The notes under the pieces: model-generated
Seen by the model: the letters and a program-made list of their open reading frames with translations, nothing else
The model's database searches: none
What the model was told of the DNA's origin: nothing
In this document: positions 33,168-41,235 of the stretch, piece after piece
How positions within the stretch are numbered: the stretch's first letter is position 1
Layout of the letters: each line of letters starts with the position of its first letter
Origin: Streptomyces varsoviensis
GTDB lineage: Bacteria > Actinomycetota > Actinomycetes > Streptomycetales > Streptomycetaceae
Direction: 5' to 3'
Assembly (NCBI RefSeq): GCF_000718635.1
Contig: NZ_JOBF01000026.1
Location: forward strand, 1-64,000
DNA length: 64,000 nt
Program-made: the position numbers and the translations under genes

Positions 33168-34490
33168 TCACGCCTCGTCCCGTACGAGCCTCAGCAGCCG
33201 GTCCGCGACGGCGCCGCCCCCGGTCCGTACGCCGTCGTGCTCGAACTCGTCGGTGACCCAGGTGCGCAGCCCCCGGATCGCGCGGGCGGTGCGCAGCGAG
33301 TCGGCGGTGTCGACGTAGAGGTCGTCGTGGTAGATCGCGGCGGCCACCGGCACCTCGTTGCGGGCGAGCTGGGCCGGGTCGTAGAGCGGGCCCCAGCCCT
33401 CGCGCTCGGCGAGGAGTTCGGCGGTGCGGCGCAGCGGGCGCAGGGCGGGGTGGGTGCGCAGCATCCACGGGTGCACGGTCTCGCCCGTGAAGAGAAAGGG
33501 TTCGCCGGTCTCGAAATGCCGGTCGAATTGCGGGAATTCGCTCCTGACGCGTTCGGCGGCCCAGTGCGTGGCGCGTCCGTCCTGGGCATAAGTGGCCTCA
33601 TGGAGCAGCGCGTAGAGCGGGTTGGCGGCGTGCGAGAGCACCGCGGCGGCCTGTTCCCCGAACGCGTCGGACAGCCGCGGCCCGGCGGCGGTCGGCACGA
33701 AGGCGGACTCCAGGAGGTAGTGCAGCCGGTGCGAGCCGTCGCCCGTGCCGAGGAGGATGCCGAGCTGCTGGAACGCCTCGGGGGTGAGGAGGGTGCCGTC
33801 GGCCAGCACCTCCTCGCGGTCCGCAAGGTGTTCGGCGATGCGGCGGGCGGCAGCCTCGTCCCGCGGGTAGCGCTCGTAGTGGGCGAGGGTCTTGCGTTCC
33901 ATGCGGGGGTAGGCGGCGCGGTAGACGGTCTCGGCGTCGGCGTCGAGTCCGGGCAGCCCGCCGGTGATCAGCACCTCGGCGAGCCCTTCGGGCGCGTACG
34001 AGAGGTAGCTGACCGCGCAGAACCCGCCGAAGCTCTGGCCGAGTACGCTCCAGGGCCGGCCGCCGGTCACCTGGGCGCGGACGAGTTCGCAGTCGCGGAC
34101 GATGGCGTCGGCGCGGAAGTGGGCGAGGTAGTCGGCCTGTTCCTCGGGGGTGCCGCGGAGCGGCAGGGTCTGCCGGGTGGCGGGGGTGGAGCGGCCGGTG
34201 CCGCGCTGGTCGAGGAGGAGGACGCGGTAGTCGTCGAGGACCCGGTCGAGCCAGTGGGCGCGGCCGACGGGGCGGGGCGCGGCGCTGCCGGGGCCGCCCT
34301 GGAGGAACACCAGCCAGGGCAGGTCGTCCCCGGCGCGGGAGGTGGCGACGGCCTCGCGGGCGTAGAGCTGGATCCGTTCGCCGTCCGGGGCCTTATGGTC
34401 GAGCGGCACGTCGAAGACGTGGTCGGTGAGAACGAGACCGGGCTGGCGGACAGAGGTTTTCCCGGCGGCGGCCTTCGGCATCTGTTCCAT
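33168..34490 (-). CDS. Proline iminopeptidase-like alpha/beta hydrolase (S33)
   Basis: A 440-residue cytosolic hydrolase. LVFLQGGPGSAAPRP is the oxyanion HGGPG-type motif, LLLDQRGTGRST precedes the nucleophile elbow GQSFGGFCA, and DLYVDTADSL and FEHDG near the end supply the acid and His region. The pattern is that of prolyl aminopeptidases of peptidase family S33, the longer actinobacterial type. Start choice is uncertain among nearby ATG codons (34511, 34490, 34481); 34490 follows GTGAGG very closely, and 34481 has better spacing. Confidence 0.87.
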   Translation of the reverse strand: MEQMPKAAAGKTSVRQPGLVLTDHVFDVPLDHKAPDGERIQLYAREAVATSRAGDDLPWLVFLQGGPGSAAPRPVGRAHWLDRVLDDYRVLLLDQRGTGRSTPATRQTLPLRGTPEEQADYLAHFRADAIVRDCELVRAQVTGGRPWSVLGQSFGGFCAVSYLSYAPEGLAEVLITGGLPGLDADAETVYRAAYPRMERKTLAHYERYPRDEAAARRIAEHLADREEVLADGTLLTPEAFQQLGILLGTGDGSHRLHYLLESAFVPTAAGPRLSDAFGEQAAAVLSHAANPLYALLHEATYAQDGRATHWAAERVRSEFPQFDRHFETGEPFLFTGETVHPWMLRTHPALRPLRRTAELLAEREGWGPLYDPAQLARNEVPVAAAIYHDDLYVDTADSLRTARAIRGLRTWVTDEFEHDGVRTGGGAVADRLLRLVRDEA

Positions 34491-34539
34491 CCTCACTTCG
34501 GCGGGGCGCATGGCAGCACGGAGCACAACAGCACGTAAT

Positions 34540-34553
34540 GGGTTCGATAACCC
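34540..34553. promoter_or_regulatory. 14-bp palindrome upstream of the XRE-TPR regulator
   Basis: GGGTT-CGAT-AACCC is a perfect inverted repeat in the short divergent region between the hydrolase and the XRE-TPR gene. An AT-rich CTTTCCTAAAGGCTTAACC follows. It is a candidate operator for the regulator; I tested it against the DmdR iron box in mind and it does not fit. Confidence 0.4.
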
Positions 34554-34591
34554 GACTTTCCTAAAGGCTTAACCTACCGAGTGGGGGAGCG

Positions 34592-36022
34592 GTGGCTCAG
34601 AAGAACGACGACGGCGACGGCGGACGGGACGACGGACCGGCCGTCGCGGGAGGGGCCGACGGACCGGCCGCCGCGGGACGGGCCGACGGACCGGCCGCCA
34701 TAGGGCGCCGCGTCCTGCGGCTGCGCACCGAACGCGGCCTCACCCAGCGCCGGCTCGCCGAACCCGCCTACACCGCCGCCTACGTCTCCACCCTCGAAGC
34801 CGGAAAGGTACGGCCCTCCGAGACCGCCCTGCGCTACCTCGCCGACCGGCTCGGCGTGGGCTACGAGGAACTGGCCACCGGCCGTCCCGCGCACCTGGCG
34901 ACCGAACTGCGGCTGCGGCTGACCGACGCCCGCCGGGCGCTGGCCACCGGCGCCGCCGAGGACGCCCGCGCCCTGTTCCGGCCGCTGCGCGCCGAGGCCG
35001 CCGCGCTCGCGCTCGTACCGGAGGAGGCGGCGGCCCTGCTCGGCCTCGGCGACTGCGCGCTGGAGACCGGCCACCTCACCGACGCCCGCGACCACTTCGC
35101 CGACGCCGAGCGGCTGCTCGCCGACGAACCCCTCCCCCGGCGCGCGCCCGCGATCCGCGGCCGAGCCACCGCGCACCTCCTGGCGGGCGAACTGCGGTAC
35201 GCCTGCTACCTGCTGGAGACCGCGATCGACGAGCTGAACGCCGGCGGGCTGCACGACCCGGACGCCCTGCTGCTCCTCTACACCGCCTCGATCGCCCCCT
35301 ACATGGACATGGGCGCGCACGCCCGCGCGGCCCACGCCGCCGAACTCGCCCTCGCCCTCGCCCCGCGCGTCCGCGACCCGGCGCTGGTCGCCGGGATGCA
35401 CCGCGGGGTGGCCCGTACGCTGCTCGCCGAGGGGCGCACGGCGGAGGCCGACGCCTCCCTGGCCAAGGCGCGGGAGCTGTACCAGCAGTTGCAGATCCGC
35501 ACGGACCTCGCGCACTGCCACTGGATGCTGGGGTACGTGCACGCGCAGGACGGCGACCTGGAGCGCGCCGAACGCGAACTGCGCACCGCGCGCTCGATGC
35601 TGGCCTCCAAGCGGGCGGCGCTGTTCGTGGTGCAGGTCGAGGTGGAGCTGGCCGACGTGCTGCGGCGGCGCGGGCGGCCGGGCGCGGCGGAGGCGCTGCT
35701 GCTGCCGCTCCTGGAGGTGGCGGAGCTGAACGCCGACCGGGGCGCGGTGCACGCGGGCGGCGCGCACCGGCTGCTCGGCCTCATCGCCGAGGACCGCGGG
35801 GACACGGAGCGCGCCGAGGAGCACTACTGCGCGGCGCTCTCGCTGCTGGAACGGACCGGCGCGGCGGGCGACCTGGCGGACCTGTGCCGGCTGCTGGGCG
35901 ATCTGCTGCGCCGTACGGGGCGGGTGGAGGCGGCCCTGGACGCGTACCGCACGGGGCTGGGGCACCGGGCGGCCCCCGGCACGACGACGCTGGGCCCGGC
36001 GCCGGCGGAGCCGCCGGTATAG
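34592..36022 (+). CDS. XRE-family regulator with tetratricopeptide-like repeats
   Basis: A 476-residue protein. After a low-complexity start built on ADGPAA repeats, a Cro/CI-type HTH (about 37-92) reads GRRVLRLRTERGLTQRRLAE then YVSTLEAGKVRPS. The rest is helical TPR-like repeats with characteristic A-X3-A patterns (LLGLGDCALETGHLTDARDHF, MLGYVHAQDGDLERAERELR). Such proteins sense peptides or small molecules through the TPR part. GTG at 34592 has GGGGGAG upstream. Helix 1 of the HTH contains a Pro (LAEPAY), which is unusual and might weaken DNA binding. Confidence 0.87.
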   Translation: MAQKNDDGDGGRDDGPAVAGGADGPAAAGRADGPAAIGRRVLRLRTERGLTQRRLAEPAYTAAYVSTLEAGKVRPSETALRYLADRLGVGYEELATGRPAHLATELRLRLTDARRALATGAAEDARALFRPLRAEAAALALVPEEAAALLGLGDCALETGHLTDARDHFADAERLLADEPLPRRAPAIRGRATAHLLAGELRYACYLLETAIDELNAGGLHDPDALLLLYTASIAPYMDMGAHARAAHAAELALALAPRVRDPALVAGMHRGVARTLLAEGRTAEADASLAKARELYQQLQIRTDLAHCHWMLGYVHAQDGDLERAERELRTARSMLASKRAALFVVQVEVELADVLRRRGRPGAAEALLLPLLEVAELNADRGAVHAGGAHRLLGLIAEDRGDTERAEEHYCAALSLLERTGAAGDLADLCRLLGDLLRRTGRVEAALDAYRTGLGHRAAPGTTTLGPAPAEPPV

Positions 36023-36029
36023 GGCCGGC

Positions 36030-36154
36030 GGTCACCGGTGCGTACGGCGCGGAGCAGGCTGAATCGCCGGTGCGGGGCCGCGCGGTCAGCGGCGCGTACG
36101 GTACGCAGCCGACGGGGCCGCCGATGCGGGGCCGCGCGGTCAGCGGTGCGTACG
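36030..36154. repeat. 54-bp tandem repeat between convergent genes
   Basis: The segment GGTCACCGGTGCGTACGG-like begins at 36030, 36084 and 36138, exactly 54 bases apart, giving about two and a third copies. The last copy contains the stop codon and final codons of the DUF4344 gene, so the tail of that protein was laid down by the repeat. Confidence 0.8.
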
Positions 36155-37024
36155 GTACGGCTCCAGCAGCGCGTCCCAGCCGCGCCGCAGGTCCTGGTAC
36201 TCGCCCTCGCACAGCTCCGCGCGCTCCTTGGTGAGCGTCTCGCCGTCGACGAGCTTCTTGTGGCGGGCCGGGGCGGAGCCGTAGACGTAGCAGCGGTAGT
36301 TGGCGGCGCGTACGGCGTCCGGGGAGTGCTCGTCGGAGAAGTCGATGTCCTCGGGGGAGGTGTCGCGGGCGTAGAGGGAGTAGCTCTCGGCGGCGTCCAG
36401 GACCGCCGCGACGCCGGCCGGGCCCCGCGGGATGAGGCTGTACGCGGCGAACTGGTCGGCGACGTCCTCCTCGCGGCCCGTGACCGGCAGCCGGAGCTTG
36501 TCCTTCAGGGCGTGTGCGATCTCGTGGTAAAGGGTCTCCGTGAGCACTCCGTCGGTCTTGGCGTCGACGGCGCGGCGGCCGTTCGCGTCGTCGGCGCCGC
36601 CGCTGTGCGCCTCCGCGAACATGCCGTGGAGCTCGGTGACGGTGCCGTAGCAGATGACGATGTGGCCGGTCTCGGCGTCGTACACGTCCTGTTCGGAGTC
36701 GCCGCAGGACTTGGCCACGATCTTGATGTCCGAGGGCAGCCGCACGCGTTCGCCGGCGGCCCGCGCGACGCGCTCCGCGATGCGGCGCTCCATGAGGAAG
36801 GCCCGCCCCTTGGCGCCGTCGCCCTTCGCGGGCTCGTACGAGACGGACAGGCCGCCGCTTGTGGGGGACGCGGCGGCCTGCGACTCGTCGCCGACGCATG
36901 CCGCGGTGGCCCCGGCGCAGACGCCCACGACCGCCAGGGCCGCCATGGCGCGCCCGAGAGCGCGACGGCGCCGCCGGCCGGCCGGCCCGGAGCGGCCTCC
37001 GGCATGGTGCAGCATGGACAGCAC
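36140..37024 (-). CDS. Exported DUF4344-type putative metallopeptidase
   Basis: A 294-residue exported protein. A basic N-terminus with RRRRRALGR, a hydrophobic helix (AMAALAVVGVCAGATAAC) and a Cys suggest a signal peptide, possibly a lipoprotein, though the -3 residue is not the usual Leu. LTETLYHEIAHALKDKL contains HEXXH, and REEDVADQFAAYSLI fits the third metal ligand (Glu/Asp) of DUF4344 metallopeptidases. Two Cys pairs (SCGDS...VICYG and NYRCYVYG...ELCEGEY) may form disulfides. GTG at 37024 or ATG at 37015 could be the start. Confidence 0.8.
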   Translation of the reverse strand: MLSMLHHAGGRSGPAGRRRRRALGRAMAALAVVGVCAGATAACVGDESQAAASPTSGGLSVSYEPAKGDGAKGRAFLMERRIAERVARAAGERVRLPSDIKIVAKSCGDSEQDVYDAETGHIVICYGTVTELHGMFAEAHSGGADDANGRRAVDAKTDGVLTETLYHEIAHALKDKLRLPVTGREEDVADQFAAYSLIPRGPAGVAAVLDAAESYSLYARDTSPEDIDFSDEHSPDAVRAANYRCYVYGSAPARHKKLVDGETLTKERAELCEGEYQDLRRGWDALLEPYRTHR

Positions 37025-37096
37025 TCTGCCGGAGGGTTCCCTGGTACGGAATCCGCCGCGGGTCTTGGATCACCCCCGCCGATGGGCGGGGGTGCG

Positions 37097-37219
37097 CCGG
37101 GCCGCTGCGCGGGGCGTGTCGAGGCCGGTGCCGGGCCGCTGCGCGGGGCGCGCCGGGGCCGGTGCCGCCGCGTGGGCGGGTGCGGCGGGCTTGACGGCAG
37201 GCCGATACATACGACATAT
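37097..37219 (+). promoter_or_regulatory. 34-bp direct repeat and probable promoter of the response regulator
   Basis: CCGGGCCGCTGCGCGGGGCG starts at 37097 and again at 37131 (34-base period). Downstream, TTGACG (37191-37196), a 17-base spacer and ACATAT (37214-37219) form a plausible promoter. The -10 area also holds three TACGAC copies at nine-base spacing (about 37210-37233). Confidence 0.5.
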
Positions 37220-37302
37220 ACGACACGTACGACAGAAGGAACGGGCCACCGAGAGCGACGCGGGGCACGCCACGGGGCGGGGCAGAGAAGAGGTAACGGG
37301 CG

Positions 37303-37989
37303 GTGATCCGGGTAGCGGTGGTGGACGACGAACAGCTCGTCCGGTCCGGGCTGCGGATGATCCTGGGCACGGCCCCGGACATCGAGGTGGTCGCGGAGTG
37401 CGGCGGCGGCGCGGCCGTGGACACCGTGCTGGGCCACGCGCCCGACGTCGTCCTCCTCGACATACGGATGCCGGACGTGGACGGCCTCACCGTGCTGCGC
37501 CGGCTCCGCGCGGCACAGCGGCCGCCGGTCGTGGCGATGCTCACCACCTTCGACGCCGACGAATACCTCGCGGCGGCGCTGCGCGCCGGAGCCGCCGGCT
37601 TCCTCCTCAAGGACACCGACCCGGAACAGCTCGTACGGTCCGTACGGACCCTCGCCGCGGGCGGCAGCGTCCTGGACCCCGGCGTCACCCCCGCCGTCAT
37701 CGGCGGCTACCTGGCGGCGGGCGCGGAGACCCGCGCCGCCGATGCCGTCCGCCGGCTCACCCCGCGCGAGCGCGAAGTCCTCGCCCACGTCGGCGCGGGC
37801 CTGCCCAACGCCCGCATCGCCGACCGCATGAGCCTCGCCCCCAGCACCGTCAAGGACCACGTACGCGCCGTCCTCGGCAAACTCGGTGGCCTCAACCGCG
37901 TCCAGGCCGCCATCCTCGCCGACCGCGCCGGCCTCGTCCCCGCCGAACCCCCGCCCCACGGCCGCGGAACGACCACGCCGCCGGCGTGA
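37303..37989 (+). CDS. NarL/LuxR-family response regulator
   Basis: A 228-residue regulator. Receiver domain with the acidic pair at Asp8-Asp9 and phospho-acceptor Asp53 in VVLLDIRMPDVDG, and Lys in LLKDTDPEQL; the C-terminal HTH is LTPREREVLAHVGAGLPNARIADRMSL. It should pair with the histidine kinase 507 bases downstream on the same strand; in this locus the regulator comes first and an unusual low-complexity gap separates them. GTG at 37303 follows GAAGAGG. Confidence 0.92.
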   Translation: MIRVAVVDDEQLVRSGLRMILGTAPDIEVVAECGGGAAVDTVLGHAPDVVLLDIRMPDVDGLTVLRRLRAAQRPPVVAMLTTFDADEYLAAALRAGAAGFLLKDTDPEQLVRSVRTLAAGGSVLDPGVTPAVIGGYLAAGAETRAADAVRRLTPREREVLAHVGAGLPNARIADRMSLAPSTVKDHVRAVLGKLGGLNRVQAAILADRAGLVPAEPPPHGRGTTTPPA

Positions 37990-38496
37990 CCACCCACACC
38001 ACACAAGCCGCCACCACGGCCGCACGCACAGGGCGGGGACGAGAGTGATACGTACGGACACCACCCCGGCTGTACGGGCGATCCCCGGGGCCCGGCCCGG
38101 TCGGGAGGGCCCGGGGGCGCCGGCGATACGGCGGTCGGCGCGAGCGCACGCGGGGGCGCGAGCGGTGCGGGAGGGCGCCGCGCGGGCCGCCGCAGCGGTA
38201 CGTGCCGCACTCGCCGAGGCCCTGGTCGCGCGGGCGGTCCCGGGAAGTCCCGCGGTGCGGGCCGCGCGAGCGCACGCGGGGGCGCGAGCCGTCGCTGTCC
38301 CTGCCGGGTCGGCGGACGCCGGGGCCCCGAGACCGCGAGCGACCGCCGCGGTCCGGGCAGTACGGACGGACGCGACGGCACGCGCCATACTCCCGGCGGG
38401 GCGACGGGCCGCCGGGGCAGCGAGGCCGGCGGCGCGAGCCGTACGGGCGGGGGCGGCGCCCGAAGTCTTCAGCTCGTCCATCCCGAGGCGACGCGC
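37990..38496. other. 507-bp low-complexity gap inside a two-component locus
   Basis: No gene is convincing. A plus-strand frame is open across it and would encode an Ala/Arg-rich protein, and a 26-base block starting GCGCGAGCGCACGCGGGGGC is repeated at 38138 and 38264, 126 bases (42 codons) apart in that frame. Several frames on both strands are equally open, as expected at this GC content. Confidence 0.4.
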
Positions 38497-39726
38497 GTGG
38501 TGAAGGAGAGCCGCCGCGGGCGGGGCGGGCGGTGGGCGGGCCGCATGGCCGTCGTGGTGCCGGGGCTGCTCGGGGGCGCCGATGCCGTGCTCGTCAACGG
38601 GGTGGCCCCCGGCCTGGAGCTCGCGGTGTCGCTCGTGGCGGCGGTGGTGCTGCTGTGGCGGCGGCGGTTTCCGGTGGCGGTGTTCGCGGCGACGCTGCCG
38701 GGGATCTACATCGGGTACATCTGGTTCGCGCCGATGATCGCCCTCTACACCGTGGCCGCCCGCCGTACCGACCGGCGGCTGCTGGCCGCCGCCGGGGCGC
38801 TGCTGGCGCTCGCGCACTTCGTGCCGTACCCGCTCTCCGAACCGGCCTGGGACGGGCCCCGCGAGGCGGCCCTCTCGGCGGTGGACGCGTGCGTCACCGC
38901 CGCCGCGCCCGTCGCCCTCGGCCTCCTCACCCGCACCCGCCGCGAGCTCGCCGCCCGACTCGCCGAGCTGACCCGCAGCCGCGCCCGCGAGGACCGGCTG
39001 CTGGCGGACCGGGCGGTGGCCACCGAGCGCGCCCGCCTCGCCCGCGAGATGCACGATGTCGTCGCCCACCAGGTGAGCCTCATCAGCCTCCAGGCCGGCG
39101 CCGTGCAGATCAGCACGGCGGACCCGGCGGCGCGGGACGGCGCCCGTACGATCCGCGAGCTGTGCGTACGGACCCTGGACGAGCTGCGCCACCTGGTCGG
39201 CATCCTGCGCGCGGCCGGCGGCGACGCCGAGGAACCGGCCCCCCGGCCGCGCCTCGCCGACCTGCCGCGGCTGATCGGGGTCAGCGGGCTCGACGTGGCG
39301 TACGAGGAGGCGACGAACGCCGTGGTGCGGCCCGGCCGCTACCCCGAGGCGGTGGAACGGGCGGCCTTCCGCACGGTGCAGGAGGCGCTGACGAACGTGC
39401 GCAAGCACGCTCCGGGCGCTCGCGTACGCGTCCGGGTCGCCGAGCCGGACGGGGCGCGGCTGCTGGTCGAGGTCCGCAACGGCCCCCCGGACACGGCGGC
39501 CCCCGCCCCGTGGCTGCCGGGCGGCGGCCACGGCCTGATGGGGCTGCGCGAACGCGCCCAGAGCCTCGGCGGAACCTTCGAGGCGCGTACGACGGACGAG
39601 GGCGGCTTCGTCGTACGGGCGGAGTTCCCGGGCTCCGCGGGCGCCGCTTCGACGGGGGCGCCGGGAGCGGCGGGGGCCGCGGAGCGCCCGGGAGCGGCGG
39701 GGGCGGCGGAGCGCCCGGGCCCGTAG
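38497..39726 (+). CDS. Two-component sensor histidine kinase (NarX-like)
   Basis: A 409-residue kinase with about four membrane segments (to residue 145) and a HisKA_3 domain: REMHDVVAHQVSLISLQAGA with phospho-acceptor His186. The ATPase domain has VQEALTNVRKHAPG (N-box) and GGGHGLMGLRERA (G2). The last 25 residues repeat AAGAAERPG from a duplicated DNA segment and are probably disordered. Partner of the regulator at 37303-37989. The stop codon sits inside the first unit of a 26-bp repeat array. Confidence 0.9.
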   Translation: MVKESRRGRGGRWAGRMAVVVPGLLGGADAVLVNGVAPGLELAVSLVAAVVLLWRRRFPVAVFAATLPGIYIGYIWFAPMIALYTVAARRTDRRLLAAAGALLALAHFVPYPLSEPAWDGPREAALSAVDACVTAAAPVALGLLTRTRRELAARLAELTRSRAREDRLLADRAVATERARLAREMHDVVAHQVSLISLQAGAVQISTADPAARDGARTIRELCVRTLDELRHLVGILRAAGGDAEEPAPRPRLADLPRLIGVSGLDVAYEEATNAVVRPGRYPEAVERAAFRTVQEALTNVRKHAPGARVRVRVAEPDGARLLVEVRNGPPDTAAPAPWLPGGGHGLMGLRERAQSLGGTFEARTTDEGGFVVRAEFPGSAGAASTGAPGAAGAAERPGAAGAAERPGP

Positions 39727-39798
39727 CGCGCGAGCCGGGCCCCGGTCCGTAACGCGCGAATCGGCGCCCGGTCCGTAGCGCGCGAATCGGCGCCCGCC
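39721..39798. repeat. 26-bp tandem repeat, three copies
   Basis: CCGTA starts at 39721, 39747 and 39773, each followed by a GCGCGA and CGG(C/G) core. The stop codon of the histidine kinase (39724-39726) is in the first unit. The units abut with no spacer. Confidence 0.8.
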
Positions 39799-39833
39799 GC
39801 AGGCGAACGGCCCGCCGCGGGCGGACGGCTCGG

Positions 39834-40208
39834 CTACGCCGAGAGCGGGTTCGCGGCCTCGTCCGTGGCGCTGGCCAGGTCGGGGTAGACCTCGAAGAGG
39901 CGGCGGACGCCCAGCGCGGAGAGCACGCGGTTGACGTGGGAGCCGTCGACGGCTCCCTGGGCGGGCAGGATGAGGCGCAGCCGCCCCTGGCAGGAGCGCA
40001 TCAGGCGGCGGGCGGCGATGAGCACGCCGACGCCGCTGGAGTCGCAGAAGCGGACCTCTCCGAGGTCGAGCACCAGGCTGCGGCGGCCCTCGGCGACCGC
40101 GTCGTGGACGTGCTGGCGCACGGCCGGCGACGTCACCAGGTCCATCTCGCCGGAGACTTGCAGCACGGCCCAGTGGCCCTGTTCGCCCTCCATCACTTTC
40201 AACGTCAC
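39834..40208 (-). CDS. STAS-domain anti-sigma factor antagonist
   Basis: A single-domain STAS protein of 124 residues (or 148 from 40280). WAVLQVSGEMDLVTSPAVRQ is the usual first strand, and the phosphorylatable Ser lies in VRFCDSSGVGVLIAARRLM. Such proteins release a sigma factor from its anti-sigma kinase when unphosphorylated. No anti-sigma kinase lies next to it. GTG at 40208 follows AAGGGG by ten bases and begins exactly at the conserved domain, so I prefer it. Confidence 0.88.
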   Translation of the reverse strand: MTLKVMEGEQGHWAVLQVSGEMDLVTSPAVRQHVHDAVAEGRRSLVLDLGEVRFCDSSGVGVLIAARRLMRSCQGRLRLILPAQGAVDGSHVNRVLSALGVRRLFEVYPDLASATDEAANPLSA

Positions 40209-40671
40209 GCGCTCGAAGCCCCTTCGCTCGGTCGCCCTGTCGCTCGCTGTCCGGCGGCTGTCCGGAACGGGCCCTTCCACGACTGCGGCTGCCCGGCCGC
40301 TTCCTTATGAAACACCGCGCGGAGTAAAGGGCTCGTGACGAGCCTATGCCCACCTTGGGGGCAGAAACCCCAAAGATCCGGTCACACCCGCATAACTCAT
40401 CGGCCTATTCAGGCAGGAACGATCCCGGTCGATCAGCGACAACCCACCCAAAGTGACCGGACTTATACCATCCGCAGCCGCCCAGGCGCGTACTTTGCCG
40501 CAAATCGACGCGCGTCATCGCCGGCTCGCACTACATTCGAAGAGTATGTGAGCGTGCGCACAAACTGCCCGCGAGCTGCCGGGACGGCGGAACGGCTGCC
40601 GCGAGACCGCCCCGTACCCATGGGTAGCGCGGCGCGGGACGGGTAGCCAGAGGTGAACGGATGGGGGCCGC
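40209..40671. promoter_or_regulatory. Divergent region between STAS and sigma factor genes
   Basis: Contains the perfect 15-bp palindrome GGCTCGT-G-ACGAGCC (40330-40344) and next to it TTGGGG/CCCCAA (40355-40360 with 40368-40373). The segment 40380-40550 is less GC-rich, with a TATACC at about 40466, and probably holds the promoters. No gene seen. Confidence 0.45.
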
Positions 40672-41235
40672 ATGACGAATGACGCACCACCCCGCTGGGA
40701 CCGCATGATGCAGCAGCGGCTCGCGCGGGGCGAGGCGGCCGCGCTCGGGGAGCTCTACGACCGCTTCGCCTCGCTCGTGCACAGCCTCGCCCACCGAGTG
40801 CTCGACGACGACGCGGCCGCCGACCGCATCACCCGCGAGGTCTTCGGCTACGTCTGGGAGAATCCGGACGCGTACGACCCGAAGCAGGGCTCCCTGCGCT
40901 CCTGGATCGCCAAGATCACCCACCGGCACTCCGTGCGGCGGCTGCGCCAGGACGAGACGCGCGGCGAGGGCACCCCCGAGGAGATCGAGGAGAAGGTCCG
41001 CGAGGCGTCCGCCGCCGCCCGCGCCGACTACATCGTCACCTCCATGCCCGCCCCGCTGCGCGCCGCCCTCGAACTCGCCTACTTCCGCCGCCTCGACTAC
41101 CGCCAGGCCGCCGCCGACCTCGGCGTCACGGAGGACGAGGCCCGCCGCCGGCTCCGCCTGGGCCTGCAACTGCTCTCCACCGCCCACCACTCCTCCCGCT
41201 CCACCCCGCCGCCCGGCTACGGGAGGGCGCTGTGA
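40672..41235 (+). CDS. ECF-type RNA polymerase sigma factor
   Basis: A 187-residue sigma factor. Region 2 is visible as GEAAALGELYDRFASLVHSL through VFGYVWENPDAYDPKQGSLRSWIAKITHR, and region 4 as APLRAALELAYFRRLDYRQAAADLGVTEDEARRRLRLGLQ. The stop overlaps the start of the downstream gene (GTGA), which encodes a zinc-finger anti-sigma protein, so the two are translated together and act as a pair. Confidence 0.92.
   Translation: MTNDAPPRWDRMMQQRLARGEAAALGELYDRFASLVHSLAHRVLDDDAAADRITREVFGYVWENPDAYDPKQGSLRSWIAKITHRHSVRRLRQDETRGEGTPEEIEEKVREASAAARADYIVTSMPAPLRAALELAYFRRLDYRQAAADLGVTEDEARRRLRLGLQLLSTAHHSSRSTPPPGYGRAL

Noticed and set aside
34560..34580. DmdR iron box near the XRE-TPR gene
   Set aside because: GGCTTAACCTA resembles part of the box, but the spacing and the left half do not match.
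37886..38503. 205-codon Ala/Arg-rich ORF in the two-component gap
   Set aside because: Starts inside the regulator gene, has low-complexity composition and no clear start signal; kept only as an observation about the gap.
36505..40353. 1282-codon minus-strand frame over the second two-component locus
   Set aside because: It covers several real genes on both strands and has shadow-like composition.
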